The position numbers were made by a program, and so were the translations under genes. 64,000 bases of DNA, from positions 62,001 through 126,000 of the forward strand of contig NZ_CALLVK010000023.1 in assembly GCF_938010525.1 (NCBI RefSeq), read 5' to 3'. Positions 52,519 to 61,435 of the stretch are shown here, piece by piece (position 1 is the stretch's first letter; the number at the start of each line of letters is the position of its first letter). The notes under the pieces are model-generated. The model was not told the DNA's origin. It saw nothing but the letters and a program-made list of their open reading frames with translations, and searched no databases. This DNA is from Abiotrophia sp938010525. Lineage in GTDB: Bacteria > Bacillota > Bacilli > Lactobacillales > Aerococcaceae.

Positions 52519-54048
52519 ATGAGTAAAAAGCGTGCCTTATTAAGTGTTAGCGACAAGACAGGCTTACTAGACTTTGCCAAGGGCCTAGTGGCTGCTGGCT
52601 ATGAGTTAATTAGTACGGGTGGGACGGCCACCTATCTGAAAGATGCCGGGCTGGAAGTCTTGGATGTAGCCTCTGTCACTGGTTTTCCCGAAATTTTGGA
52701 AGGCCGAGTTAAAACGCTGCATCCGGCTATCCATGGTGGCCTCTTAGCCAAACGTGACTCTGATTTGCATCGTGAGCAAGTTAGTCAAAATCAAATTGAT
52801 TATATTGACTTAGTCTGTGTCAATCTCTATCCTTTCGAAGAAACAGTCAAGAAACCAGGCGTGACGGAAGCAGAAGTGATTGAAAATATCGATATTGGTG
52901 GCCCAAGTATGTTGCGCTCAGCAGCCAAAAACCATCAAGATGTGACGGTTATCTGTGACGTGGCTGACTACCCGGCTGTCTTGGCAGAATTAGCTGAGAA
53001 GGGGCAGGTGTCTACAGCCACTCGCCGACGCCTAGCCATTAAGGTTTATCATAGAACAGCAGCCTATGATGCAGCCATTGCCCGTTACTTTGATCAAGCC
53101 GATCACTTAGTGCCAGATATTTTGACCTTGTCTTACAAGCTTCAAGATAGCTTACGTTATGGTGAGAACCCGCACCAAAAGGCTTGGCACTATGTCAGCG
53201 ATCAAGCCGAAAGCTACACCCTGCAGTCAGCTACTCAACTGCACGGCAAGCAAATGTCCTACAATAACCTTCAGGACGCCAGCGCTGCCTTGGATATCCT
53301 TAATGAGTTTCAAGGCCAGACAGCCTGTGTGGTGGTGAAACATATGAATCCTTGTGGGGTAGCTCTAGGAAGCAGTGTCAAGGAAGCCTTTGACAAGGCT
53401 TATGAGGCGGATCCAGTCTCTATCTTTGGTGGGATAGTTGCCATTAATGGGGTGGTAGATTTGGAGACCGCAGAGCGATTACATGCCATTTTCCTAGAAA
53501 TTATTCTAGCTGAAGGCTATGAGGCAGAAGCTTTAGACTTGCTTAAGAAAAAGAAAAATCTGCGTCTCTACCAAATTCCACAAGGTGGCAACCTGGCGCA
53601 GCCTCAAATTAAGAGTGTGCGTGGTGGTCTCTTGATTCAAGATGCCAACCAAGCCCTAGCAGAAGACTGGCGACAAGTAACCCATCTTGCCCCAAGTGAG
53701 GACCAAAAAGCTGATTTAGAATTTGGTCTTAAAATTGTCAAGCATGTCAAGTCCAATGCCATTGTAGTGGCTAAGAATGGCCAGACACTAGGCATTGGCG
53801 CCGGGCAAATGAACCGGGTTGGGGCGGCTAAGCTAGCCCTAGAACAGGCTGGCGACAAGGCTAAGGGAGCAGTACTAGCTTCAGATGCCTTCTTCCCAAT
53901 GCCTGATAGCCTTGAAATTGCAGCTGACTATGGCATCAGCGCAGTAGTGCAACCTGGTGGATCTATCAAGGACCAAGCTTCCATTGATGTAGCCAATGAG
54001 AAAGGTGTGGCCATGGTCTTCTCGACCACACGCCACTTTAAACACTAA
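52519..54048 (+). CDS. purH: Bifunctional AICAR formyltransferase/IMP cyclohydrolase
   Basis: Carries out the last two steps to IMP. The N-terminal cyclohydrolase domain (1-200) has the SVSDKTG start, GRVKTLHPAIHGGLL and NIDIGGPSMLRSAAKN; the formyltransferase domain has RYGENPHQKAW, VKHMNPCG and ends RHFKH. 509 residues. ATG follows GAAGGAGGGC. Confidence 0.97.
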   Translation: MSKKRALLSVSDKTGLLDFAKGLVAAGYELISTGGTATYLKDAGLEVLDVASVTGFPEILEGRVKTLHPAIHGGLLAKRDSDLHREQVSQNQIDYIDLVCVNLYPFEETVKKPGVTEAEVIENIDIGGPSMLRSAAKNHQDVTVICDVADYPAVLAELAEKGQVSTATRRRLAIKVYHRTAAYDAAIARYFDQADHLVPDILTLSYKLQDSLRYGENPHQKAWHYVSDQAESYTLQSATQLHGKQMSYNNLQDASAALDILNEFQGQTACVVVKHMNPCGVALGSSVKEAFDKAYEADPVSIFGGIVAINGVVDLETAERLHAIFLEIILAEGYEAEALDLLKKKKNLRLYQIPQGGNLAQPQIKSVRGGLLIQDANQALAEDWRQVTHLAPSEDQKADLEFGLKIVKHVKSNAIVVAKNGQTLGIGAGQMNRVGAAKLALEQAGDKAKGAVLASDAFFPMPDSLEIAADYGISAVVQPGGSIKDQASIDVANEKGVAMVFSTTRHFKH

Positions 54049-54049
54049 G

Positions 54050-55285
54050 ATGGCTAAGGTAGTCGTAGTAGGTGCCGGTGGACGTGAGCATGCCATAGCT
54101 TACAAGTTCCACCAAGAAGGTCATCAAGTTTTTCTCCTGGGTGACAACCCAGCCGTGGCGGAGTTTGGAACCTGTCTATCTCTGACCGAACCCGAGCTTA
54201 TTGCTTTTTGTCAGAGGGAGCCCATTGATTTGGTCTTCATAGGGCCGGAAGTCTATCTAGTCGACGGTCTCGTAGACCGCCTTCAAGCAGCCGGTATTCG
54301 GGCCTTTGGTCCCTCTGCTCAAGCGGCTCAGCTAGAAGGCAGCAAGGTCTTCTCCAAGCAGATGATGGCCAAATACCAGATTCCCACAGCCAAGCATGAG
54401 AGCTTTAGCGATTATGAGGCAGCCAAACAATATCTCGCTCAGCAGGCCACTCCTATTGTCCTCAAGGCCGATGGCCTAGCCGCGGGCAAGGGGGTCATCA
54501 TCGCCCAGAACCAAGAAGAAGCGCAAGAGGCCCTCAAAGCCATGATGCAAGAAGCTAAATTTGCTGACGCAGGTGGCTCCGTCGTTATTGAAGAATTCCT
54601 AGAAGGGGAAGAATTTTCCCTCATGTGTTTTGTGTCAGACCGCAAGGTCGTGCCTATGAAGGTGGCCCAAGACCATAAACGGGCTCTAGATGGTGACCGT
54701 GGTCTCAACACTGGAGGCATGGGAGCCTATCTGCCTATTTCTCATATCAGCGACCAGGATGTTGCTCAAGGCCTAGAACAAGTCGTGCAACCTATGGTAG
54801 ATGCCATGTCTCAAGAAGGCATGCCTTTCTATGGCATCCTCTATGCTGGCCTAATGAAATGTGCCGATGGCGTCAAAACCATTGAATTCAATGTTCGTTT
54901 TGGGGATCCAGAATGCGAAGTGCTCCTTCTACAACTCAAGTCTAGCCTTTATCAGGTGGCCAATGCCGTCATTGATGGCCAGGACTTCCATTTGGAATGG
55001 GATCAAGATGCGGTTATTGGTGTGGTTTTAGCCGCCAAAGGTTATCCCGAAGCCAGTGTTAAAGGTAGCGTCATTAAGGGCTTGGATCAGCTAAGTCTAC
55101 CGGTCTTCCATATGGGGACCCGCAAGGTAGAGAATGAACTGACAATAAATGGCGGACGTGTCCTCATTGTCTGTGCCAAGGGGACCACACTTGCCAGCGC
55201 TAGACAGAAAGTTTATGATGAGATTAAGAAGATTGATTGTCCTGATTTATTCTACCGTCAGGACATCGGCTATCGCTCATTATAA
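54050..55285 (+). CDS. purD: Phosphoribosylamine-glycine ligase
   Basis: ATP-grasp enzyme making GAR from phosphoribosylamine and glycine. VVGAGGREHAIAYKF near residues 5-19, KADGLAAGKGV, GGMGAY and the metal-binding EFNVRFGDPE are present; 411 residues. The ATG at 54050 begins one base after the purH stop and has no ribosome-binding site of its own, so translation is probably coupled. An in-frame ATG at 53996 lies inside purH and would add residues foreign to PurD. Confidence 0.95.
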   Translation: MAKVVVVGAGGREHAIAYKFHQEGHQVFLLGDNPAVAEFGTCLSLTEPELIAFCQREPIDLVFIGPEVYLVDGLVDRLQAAGIRAFGPSAQAAQLEGSKVFSKQMMAKYQIPTAKHESFSDYEAAKQYLAQQATPIVLKADGLAAGKGVIIAQNQEEAQEALKAMMQEAKFADAGGSVVIEEFLEGEEFSLMCFVSDRKVVPMKVAQDHKRALDGDRGLNTGGMGAYLPISHISDQDVAQGLEQVVQPMVDAMSQEGMPFYGILYAGLMKCADGVKTIEFNVRFGDPECEVLLLQLKSSLYQVANAVIDGQDFHLEWDQDAVIGVVLAAKGYPEASVKGSVIKGLDQLSLPVFHMGTRKVENELTINGGRVLIVCAKGTTLASARQKVYDEIKKIDCPDLFYRQDIGYRSL

Positions 55286-55313
55286 GCACAGACTCAAGTA
55301 AAGGAGTTACAAG

Positions 55314-56638
55314 ATGTTAGAACGTTACAGTCGCGAACCCATGCGCAGTATTTTTAGTGATGAAAATCGTTGGCGGGCAGCCCTCCAAGTTGAACTATAT
55401 GCCGCTAAGGCTTGGTCAACCTTGGGTGTAGTCCCTGAAGAAGATGTCCAGGCTCTCTTTGAAAAGGCCGACTTCGACCTGGCAGGTATTCTAGAATTAG
55501 AAAAAGAAACCAAGCACGACGTCGTAGCTTTCACCCGCAATGTCTCCAGCTACTTGGGTCCTGAGAAGAAGTGGATCCACTATGGCTTGACCTCAACCGA
55601 CGTTGTAGACACGGCCTATGGTGTCCTCTATAAAGAAGCCAATGACATTCTCTATCAAGACCTCTTAGATTTCCAAGCTGCCCTCAAGGAAAAAGCGCTC
55701 AAGTATAAATTCACGCCATGTATTGGTCGGACCCATGGGGTACATGCCGATATCTCTAGCTTCGGGCTCAAATTCGCCCTCTACTATGATGAGTTTAATC
55801 GACACATTGAACGGTTCAAGGCTGCTCGTAAGATGGTAGAAGTCGGTAAGATTTCAGGGGCTGTGGGGACTTTCTCCAACACGCCACCAGAAGTTCAAGA
55901 CTATGTCTGCCAAAGTTTGGGTATTGAGTCTAGCCATGTGTCTACTCAGACCCTCCAACGGGACCGGCATGCTGATTATTATGCCACCTTGGCCTTAATC
56001 GCGAGTTCGATTGAGAAAATTGGTGTGGAAATTCGGCATCTCCAACGGACCGAGGTGCGAGAAGCAGAAGAGTTCTTCTCCAAAAATCAAAAAGGGTCCA
56101 GTGCTATGCCACATAAGCGCAATCCAATCGGCTCTGAAAATATGACTGGTCAAGTGAGAACATGGCGGGTTGTGCCCGTATCATGCGGGGCTATATGATG
56201 GCAGCCTACGAAAACATTCCGCTCTGGCATGAACGGGACATTTCCCACTCTAGTGCGGAACGTATCTTATCTATGGATGCAACTAGCCTCTTAGATTACA
56301 TGTTAGCGCGCTTCACTAAGGTAATCCAAAACCTGACCATTTTCGAAGATAACATGATTAAAAATATCTATGCCACTCATGGTGTCATCTTCGCTCAGCG
56401 GACCATGTCGACCTTGATTGAGAAATACGGTTTTGCTCGTGAGCAGGCCTATGACTTGGTACAACCGCTGGCTATGAAGTCATGGTTCGAGGCCATTCCT
56501 TTCAAGCAACTCTTGCAAGAAGACCCAACCATCCAAGCAACTATGGATGCCGCAACACTTGACTCCTGCTTCGAGTTGGAAGTTCATTTAGTCAATATTG
56601 ATAAAATTTTCCACCGGATTCCTGGTTTGGAAGACTAG
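55314..56638 (+). pseudogene. purB: Adenylosuccinate lyase interrupted by a 20-base insertion (frameshift)
   Basis: PurB cleaves SAICAR to AICAR and adenylosuccinate to AMP. The first frame (55314-56198) carries the N-terminus, TSTDVVDTAYG, GRTHGVHADIS and the signature loop SSAMPHKRNP, but runs out of the PurB sequence after GSENMTG and stops 16 codons later. The rest, beginning AGCARIMRGY, continues in another frame from ATG 56162 to 56638 and is full PurB sequence (LWHERDISHSSAERI). Removing 20 bases (for example 56142-56161) would restore about 434 residues, the normal length. Codon use on each side looks intact, so the lesion is recent, an error, or a split enzyme. Confidence 0.88.
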
Positions 56639-56683
56639 TTTAACTGTAAGTTCAGACACATTTTCTGAGAAAGGGGTAGGCTA

Positions 56684-57232
56684 ATGGCTAAAGTTGCCGT
56701 AATTTTTGCACCTGGCTTTGAAGAAATCGAAGCCTTGACCGTAGTGGATGTCTTAAGACGTGCTCAGATTCAAGTAGATATGGTAGGATGGGCTAAGTCG
56801 GTAAGAGGCTCCCATGCTATCACGGTGGAAATGGATCAGGTCTGGCCACTTAGCTTGGCCCCTTATGATGCGGTGGTGCTACCTGGTGGCATGCCGGGTG
56901 CCGCCACCTTGCGAGACCAAGAAGATTTAGTGCGTGCGCTCAAGCACCACCATCAAGAAGGTAAGCTAGTGGCGGCCATCTGTGCGGCGCCAATTGCCTT
57001 GGCTCAAGCAGGGCTTCTAGCAGACAAAACCTATACCTGCTATGATGGTTTCGAAGAGCAGATTACAGATGGACACTATGTCAAAGAATCGGTAGTGGTA
57101 GATGATAGAGTGATCACCAGTCGAGGGCCAGCCTCTGCCTTGGCCTTTGCCTATGAGTTGGTGGATCAACTAGGTGGCGACGCTCAAGCTCTTCGTCAAG
57201 CCATGCTTTATCAGGACATATTTGGTGAATAG
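56684..57232 (+). CDS. DJ-1/PfpI-family protein
   Basis: A 182-residue member of the DJ-1/YajL/ThiJ superfamily. FAPGFEEIEALTVVDVLRRA near residues 8-27 holds the conserved Glu, LPGGMPGAATL follows, and the nucleophile-elbow Cys is in AAICAAPIALA. Relatives act as chaperones or on methylglyoxal adducts; the substrate here is unknown. ATG follows GAAAGGGG. It lies 45 bases after purB with no terminator between, so it may be read from the pur transcript. Confidence 0.88.
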   Translation: MAKVAVIFAPGFEEIEALTVVDVLRRAQIQVDMVGWAKSVRGSHAITVEMDQVWPLSLAPYDAVVLPGGMPGAATLRDQEDLVRALKHHHQEGKLVAAICAAPIALAQAGLLADKTYTCYDGFEEQITDGHYVKESVVVDDRVITSRGPASALAFAYELVDQLGGDAQALRQAMLYQDIFGE

Positions 57233-57239
57233 CATTAGG

Positions 57240-57264
57240 AAAAGAGGCCGATAGGCCTCTTTTC
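57240..57264 (+). terminator. Terminator after the DJ-1 family gene
   Basis: A 10-bp perfect stem (57240-57249 with 57254-57263) and GATA loop, T-rich on its right base; A-rich on its left. Confidence 0.85.
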
Positions 57265-57327
57265 CATTTCATAGATTAGGAGTGCTCTAGGAGCTAGCTT
57301 ATAGACGCTTTTGCCTCGATTGGGCCT

Positions 57328-57356
57328 TTGCAAAATCAGGCAAAACAGTATATAAT
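57328..57356 (+). promoter_or_regulatory. Promoter of the RNase J gene
   Basis: TTGCAA (57328-57333), a 17-base spacer and TATAAT (57351-57356) leave a leader of about 85 bases. Confidence 0.65.
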
Positions 57357-57446
57357 AAGGAGAACATCTACAACAGTTGTGATAATTGCTGGACCGGTTA
57401 TCGACAGCACTTATCGACTTTATGAAATGAAATTTTGAGGTGAATT

Positions 57447-59129
57447 ATGAGCAATATTAAAATTATTCCCCTAGGTGGGGTCCGCGAAGCAGGGAAGAAC
57501 CTGTATGTGGTAGAAGTCAACGAGTCTATTTTTGTAATGGACTGTGGCTTAGTCTTCCCAGAGGAGGGCTTGCTAGGGATTGACGCCGTTATCCCAGACT
57601 TCTCCTACTTAGAAGAAAATGCGGACCGCGTCGTGGGGATTTTCCTCACTCACGGGCATGCCGATGCTGTGGGTGCCTTACCTTATCTCCTAGAAGTAAT
57701 TGAAGCACCTGTCTTTGGGACAGAATTGACCATTGAATTGGCATCCCTTCTAGCTAAGGAACGGGGCTTGGCGGACCGTTTGGAGAACTTCTTCAAAATT
57801 GATGAGGAAGTAGAAATTGAATTCGAAGATGCTAATGTCTCCTTCTTCCGTACGACCCACACCATTCCAGACTCTGTGGGGATTGTCATCCAAACCAAGG
57901 AAGGCTCCATTGTCTATACGGGTGACTTCCGCATTGACCCAAGTGCTAAGCCTCTTTACAAGACTCACTTTGGACGCTTGACGGATATTGGGGAGAGTGG
58001 TGTTTTAGCCCTCTTGGCTGATTCTTCGGAAGCTGAGAGCCATGTGGAAAACGTGAGTGACCAACAGGCTGCGGATGAAATCTTAGAGACTTTCCGTAAT
58101 GCTCATGGTCGTGTTATTGTGGCCTGCGTTGGCAGCAACATCGCGCGTCTTCAGCAAGTCATGGATGCTGCCCACACTTCTAAACGAACTATCTTCGTTC
58201 CAGGCGGGGAGCTCATGGATATCGTGGATACGGCTATCAAGTTAGACAAACTAATCATGCCAAGTAAGCGTACCTTCGGACAAATGAAGAATATTGGCAA
58301 GTTCAAGGACCATGAAATTATTATCTTAGAAACCGGCATGTCAGGTGAACCTATTCAAGCCTTGCAACTCATGGCTCAAGGTCGTCACCGTCAAGTCAAG
58401 ATGCAAGAAGGGGATTTGGTCCTCTTTGCTTCAACGCCTTCGATTGCCATTGAGACTGCTATGGCGCGGACCCAAGATATGATCTACCGAGCAGGCGCTC
58501 AAGTTAAGGTCTTGACCGACAGCTTCAAAGCTTCTGGTCACGCGACCCCTAATGAGCTCAAACTCATGATTAATTTCTTACAACCAAAAATCATCATCCC
58601 AGTAAACGGTGAATACCGTCAACAAGCAGCTTTGGCCGATATTGCCAATCAATTGGGTTATGAAGATGACCAAATCTTCATTCCTAGCGCTGGTGATGTG
58701 ATTGAATACCGTAAGGGCCAATTTCTGATGACTCAAGAAGTGCCAGCAGGGGACATCTTAGTCGATGGGAATGGGGTCGGCGATATCGGGAGTGTCGTCT
58801 TACGCGACCGTCGTATCCTCAGTGAAGATGGGATTTGTGTCATCGTCGCGACAATTTCCCGCCGTCTCAAGAAGGTATTGGTAGGACCACAAATTGTAAC
58901 CCGTGGCTTCATCTATGTTAAGTCCAGCATCGATTTGATTGAATCTGCTTCGGACATGACCTTAGACATCTTGGATAAACATTTGGCCAGTGAAGAGTTC
59001 GACTGGGCTGAATTGAAGAGTGATTTGCGGGAACAAGTCAGCAAGTACTTCTTCAAGGAAACCAAGCGTCGTCCGGTCGTGCTTCCAATCATTATGGAAG
59101 CGTCGCAATACCAACCTAATAAGAACTAA
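57447..59129 (+). CDS. rnjB: Ribonuclease J, J2-like
   Basis: A 560-residue metallo-beta-lactamase/beta-CASP ribonuclease for mRNA decay and rRNA maturation. The N-terminus (IIPLGGVREAGKNLYVVEV) and beta-CASP domain with SGHATPNELK are typical. The zinc motif HxHxDH reads H69-G-H71-A-D73-A74, with Ala for the last His. The same change is characteristic of streptococcal RNase J2, a weakly active partner of J1, hence the J2 call. TGDFRID retains its Asp. ATG follows GAGGTG. Confidence 0.85.
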   Translation: MSNIKIIPLGGVREAGKNLYVVEVNESIFVMDCGLVFPEEGLLGIDAVIPDFSYLEENADRVVGIFLTHGHADAVGALPYLLEVIEAPVFGTELTIELASLLAKERGLADRLENFFKIDEEVEIEFEDANVSFFRTTHTIPDSVGIVIQTKEGSIVYTGDFRIDPSAKPLYKTHFGRLTDIGESGVLALLADSSEAESHVENVSDQQAADEILETFRNAHGRVIVACVGSNIARLQQVMDAAHTSKRTIFVPGGELMDIVDTAIKLDKLIMPSKRTFGQMKNIGKFKDHEIIILETGMSGEPIQALQLMAQGRHRQVKMQEGDLVLFASTPSIAIETAMARTQDMIYRAGAQVKVLTDSFKASGHATPNELKLMINFLQPKIIIPVNGEYRQQAALADIANQLGYEDDQIFIPSAGDVIEYRKGQFLMTQEVPAGDILVDGNGVGDIGSVVLRDRRILSEDGICVIVATISRRLKKVLVGPQIVTRGFIYVKSSIDLIESASDMTLDILDKHLASEEFDWAELKSDLREQVSKYFFKETKRRPVVLPIIMEASQYQPNKN

Positions 59130-59143
59130 GGAGGGACGCCCTA

Positions 59144-59728
59144 ATGAATAAACATACAGTACGTCGTTTGCGAGATGTTCTGCTAGCCATTGTGCTCAGC
59201 TTGGCAATTTCCATTCTCTGGCTGAAACTAGGTGAACTGCCTCTCCATACTGCGCTTGTTGTCTTGCCTCTCATTTGGGTAGGCCTCCGTCATGGGGGTG
59301 CCAATGCCGTTGTGAGTGGCGTGGTGGTTGGCTTAATCACGGGCGCTGTAGCGGGGCATTTTGGCGATATTGTCTCAACTGCCTTGATTGATGTCTTGCC
59401 ATATACAGCAGCTGGCTTGGCAGGTTTCTTCGCCAAATATACCCAAAAGACCCTCAACAACCGCCGTTATTCCTCAACTTACTTGAATATGGGGACTGCC
59501 AGTCTCTTAGTGGTAGCTAGCTTCCTAGCTATCAAGGTCGGCATGCTTTGGCTCATGCAACAAGAAATTCCCTTTACTTGGGGTACTGCCGCTCTAGCAG
59601 GTCTAGAGGCTTGGGCGCTAGCCTTCATTATTCTAGTGATTCTGGCTCGCACCAATGTTGACGCCATCATTCCAAAACGCAGTCGTTATCTGACTCGTCG
59701 GGAAGTTTCACGCCTTTTAAATGACTAA
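59144..59728 (+). CDS. ECF transporter S component-like membrane protein, ThiT/YuaJ-like
   Basis: A 194-residue protein with about six hydrophobic segments. LPLIWVGLRHGGANAVVSG and the following Gly-rich ITGAVAGH stretch resemble ThiT, the substrate-binding S component for thiamine; the LPYTAAGLAG segment also fits. The ligand residues known in lactococcal ThiT (the Glu-Tyr pair and the later His) are not evident, and no TPP riboswitch is visible, so thiamine is not assured. It lies 14 bases after rnj behind AAGGAGGGACG, probably cotranscribed. Confidence 0.65.
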   Translation: MNKHTVRRLRDVLLAIVLSLAISILWLKLGELPLHTALVVLPLIWVGLRHGGANAVVSGVVVGLITGAVAGHFGDIVSTALIDVLPYTAAGLAGFFAKYTQKTLNNRRYSSTYLNMGTASLLVVASFLAIKVGMLWLMQQEIPFTWGTAALAGLEAWALAFIILVILARTNVDAIIPKRSRYLTRREVSRLLND

Positions 59729-59742
59729 TTAGCCTTAAAAGG

Positions 59743-59772
59743 AAACGCGCTTGCTAATGGCAGGGGCGTTTT
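59743..59772 (+). terminator. Terminator after the S-component gene
   Basis: AAACGCGCTTGC pairs with GCAGGGGCGTTT around a TAATG loop with one mismatch and one wobble, followed by eight T. Confidence 0.75.
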
Positions 59773-59849
59773 TTTTATCATTTGTTAACAAGTTGCCTAA
59801 AAGACGCCAAAGTCTTAGTAAATTCATAGGCGTTTTCACAAGAATGGGG

Positions 59850-59855
59850 TATAAT
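59850..59855 (+). promoter_or_regulatory. -10 element of the trmK-nif3-pepT group
   Basis: A perfect TATAAT 28 bases before the TTG start of trmK, with no convincing -35. Confidence 0.5.
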
Positions 59856-59883
59856 AGAACTAGTAGTTTTAGGAGGTGGGAGC

Positions 59884-60609
59884 TTGAATTCTCAACAATT
59901 ATCGCGGCGTTTAGCCACAGTGGCAGACTTGATTTGCCAGTATGGGGCAAGTGACATCCGTTTGGCGGATATTGGCAGTGACCATGCCTATTTGCCTTGC
60001 CATCTGGCCCTCAATCAAAAAATTCAAGCAGCAGTAGCAGGGGAGGTCGTAAAGGGGCCTTATCAATCTGCCCAAGCCGAGGTTCAAAGTCAGGGCTTAG
60101 ATTCAATGATTCAAGTAAGACTGGGGGACGGCTTAGCCGTCATCCAAGCTGACGATGCCATTAATGTTATCAGTATTTGTGGCATGGGAGGCAGTCTCAT
60201 TCGGTCTATATTGGACGAGGGGCAAGATAAGTTAAGTCATGGCCCATTGCTAGTGCTTCAGCCAAATATCGGGGAAGCGACTTTAAGAACCTGGCTCAGT
60301 CAACACGACTACCAGATTGTCCACGAGACCATTGTGGAAGACAGTCAACGACTCTATGAAATTATCGTTGCCCAGCATCAACCAGGTGCCTCTGATTTAA
60401 GTCCACGCCAGGCCTATCTTGGTCCAATCTTAAGCCAAATCAGAGGGCCTTTATATAAACAAAAATGGGCTCGAGAGGAAGCCAATCTCAAGGCCATTCA
60501 AGCCCAAATTCAAGCAGCACCTCAACCAGATCAGTCTAAACTAGCCGAAATCGCTGAAAAGTTAAGCTGGATTGCGGAAAGCTTAAGCCAATGTCAAGAA
60601 GAGGAGTAA
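59884..60609 (+). CDS. trmK: tRNA (adenine-N1)-methyltransferase at position 22, TrmK
   Basis: Methylates A22 of tRNA with S-adenosylmethionine. LADIGSDHAYLPCHL near residues 28-42 is the SAM motif, followed by ICGMGG and LVLQPNIGEATLRTWL typical of TrmK (COG2384); the C-terminal part is a helical tail. 241 residues. It starts with TTG seven bases after AGGAGG. The trmK-nif3 pairing is common in Firmicutes. Confidence 0.94.
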   Translation: MNSQQLSRRLATVADLICQYGASDIRLADIGSDHAYLPCHLALNQKIQAAVAGEVVKGPYQSAQAEVQSQGLDSMIQVRLGDGLAVIQADDAINVISICGMGGSLIRSILDEGQDKLSHGPLLVLQPNIGEATLRTWLSQHDYQIVHETIVEDSQRLYEIIVAQHQPGASDLSPRQAYLGPILSQIRGPLYKQKWAREEANLKAIQAQIQAAPQPDQSKLAEIAEKLSWIAESLSQCQEEE

Positions 60610-60616
60610 TGATAGC

Positions 60617-61423
60617 ATGACAAGTTTTCGCCAATTAATGACCGCTCTTGAGACCCACTATCCGCCTCAAATGGCCGAGTCCTGGGACCAAGTCGGCAAC
60701 CACTTTGGTCGGCCTGAGGCTCCTGTTAAGCGCCTAATGGCGGTTTTGGATTTAGATGATGCCAGTCTAGCCGAAGCCATTGAGAAGGGTGTAGATACTT
60801 TAATCGTTCACCATCCAGTCCTCTTCAGTCCAATTAGACGGTTTGACTTTTCCAGTCCTGAACAGGCTCGCTACGAAGCCTTAATTAAGCATGACATCAA
60901 AGTATTTGCTATGCATACTAACTTTGACATTGCCCACAATGGCATGAATGACTGGCTAGCAGAGCAGCTAGGCCTAGAAGAAGTAACGTCCTTAACACCT
61001 GGCGCTCAAGAAGGCCAGCCTGGCTTAGGGCGAGTGGGGAATCTGCCTCAAGCGCTCAATCGGCAGGCCCTATTGGCTCTCTTGAAGTCAACCTATGGCC
61101 GGACGGAATTGCCAGTGGTAGAAGCAAAGCCTAAGGATAGCTATCAACGAATTGCCTTGATCGGCGGTAGCGGGACCCAGCCAGAATATATTCAAGCGGT
61201 GGCGCAAAGCCAGGCTGACGTCTTTTTAACCGGAGACATTTCCTACCATCGGGCGCAATTATGCTATCAAGAAGACATGATGACGGTCGATGTGGGTCAC
61301 TATGTCGAGAGCATCTTCAAAGAAAAAATGCCAGCCTTTCTGACCCAATTAGCTCAAGAGCAAGGCTTTGACTATCAAGTCATCCCATCTCAAGCATCAA
61401 CTAACCCCTTCCGTTATGAATAG
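60617..61423 (+). CDS. Nif3-like dinuclear metal centre protein
   Basis: A 268-residue member of the NIF3/YbgI family, the short form without the PII-like insert found in longer Bacillus homologues. Metal-binding motifs are IVHHPVLFSP (about 74-83), AMHTNFD, and the C-terminal VGHYVES. Members form toroidal hexamers; the reaction is not settled despite the label GTP cyclohydrolase I type 2. ATG lies seven bases after trmK. Confidence 0.92.
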   Translation: MTSFRQLMTALETHYPPQMAESWDQVGNHFGRPEAPVKRLMAVLDLDDASLAEAIEKGVDTLIVHHPVLFSPIRRFDFSSPEQARYEALIKHDIKVFAMHTNFDIAHNGMNDWLAEQLGLEEVTSLTPGAQEGQPGLGRVGNLPQALNRQALLALLKSTYGRTELPVVEAKPKDSYQRIALIGGSGTQPEYIQAVAQSQADVFLTGDISYHRAQLCYQEDMMTVDVGHYVESIFKEKMPAFLTQLAQEQGFDYQVIPSQASTNPFRYE

Positions 61424-61435
61424 GAGAGACATCTA

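Noticed and set aside
56162..56638. A separate 158-residue gene beginning at ATG 56162
   Set aside because: Its whole sequence is the C-terminal third of PurB; it is the second half of the interrupted gene, not an independent one.
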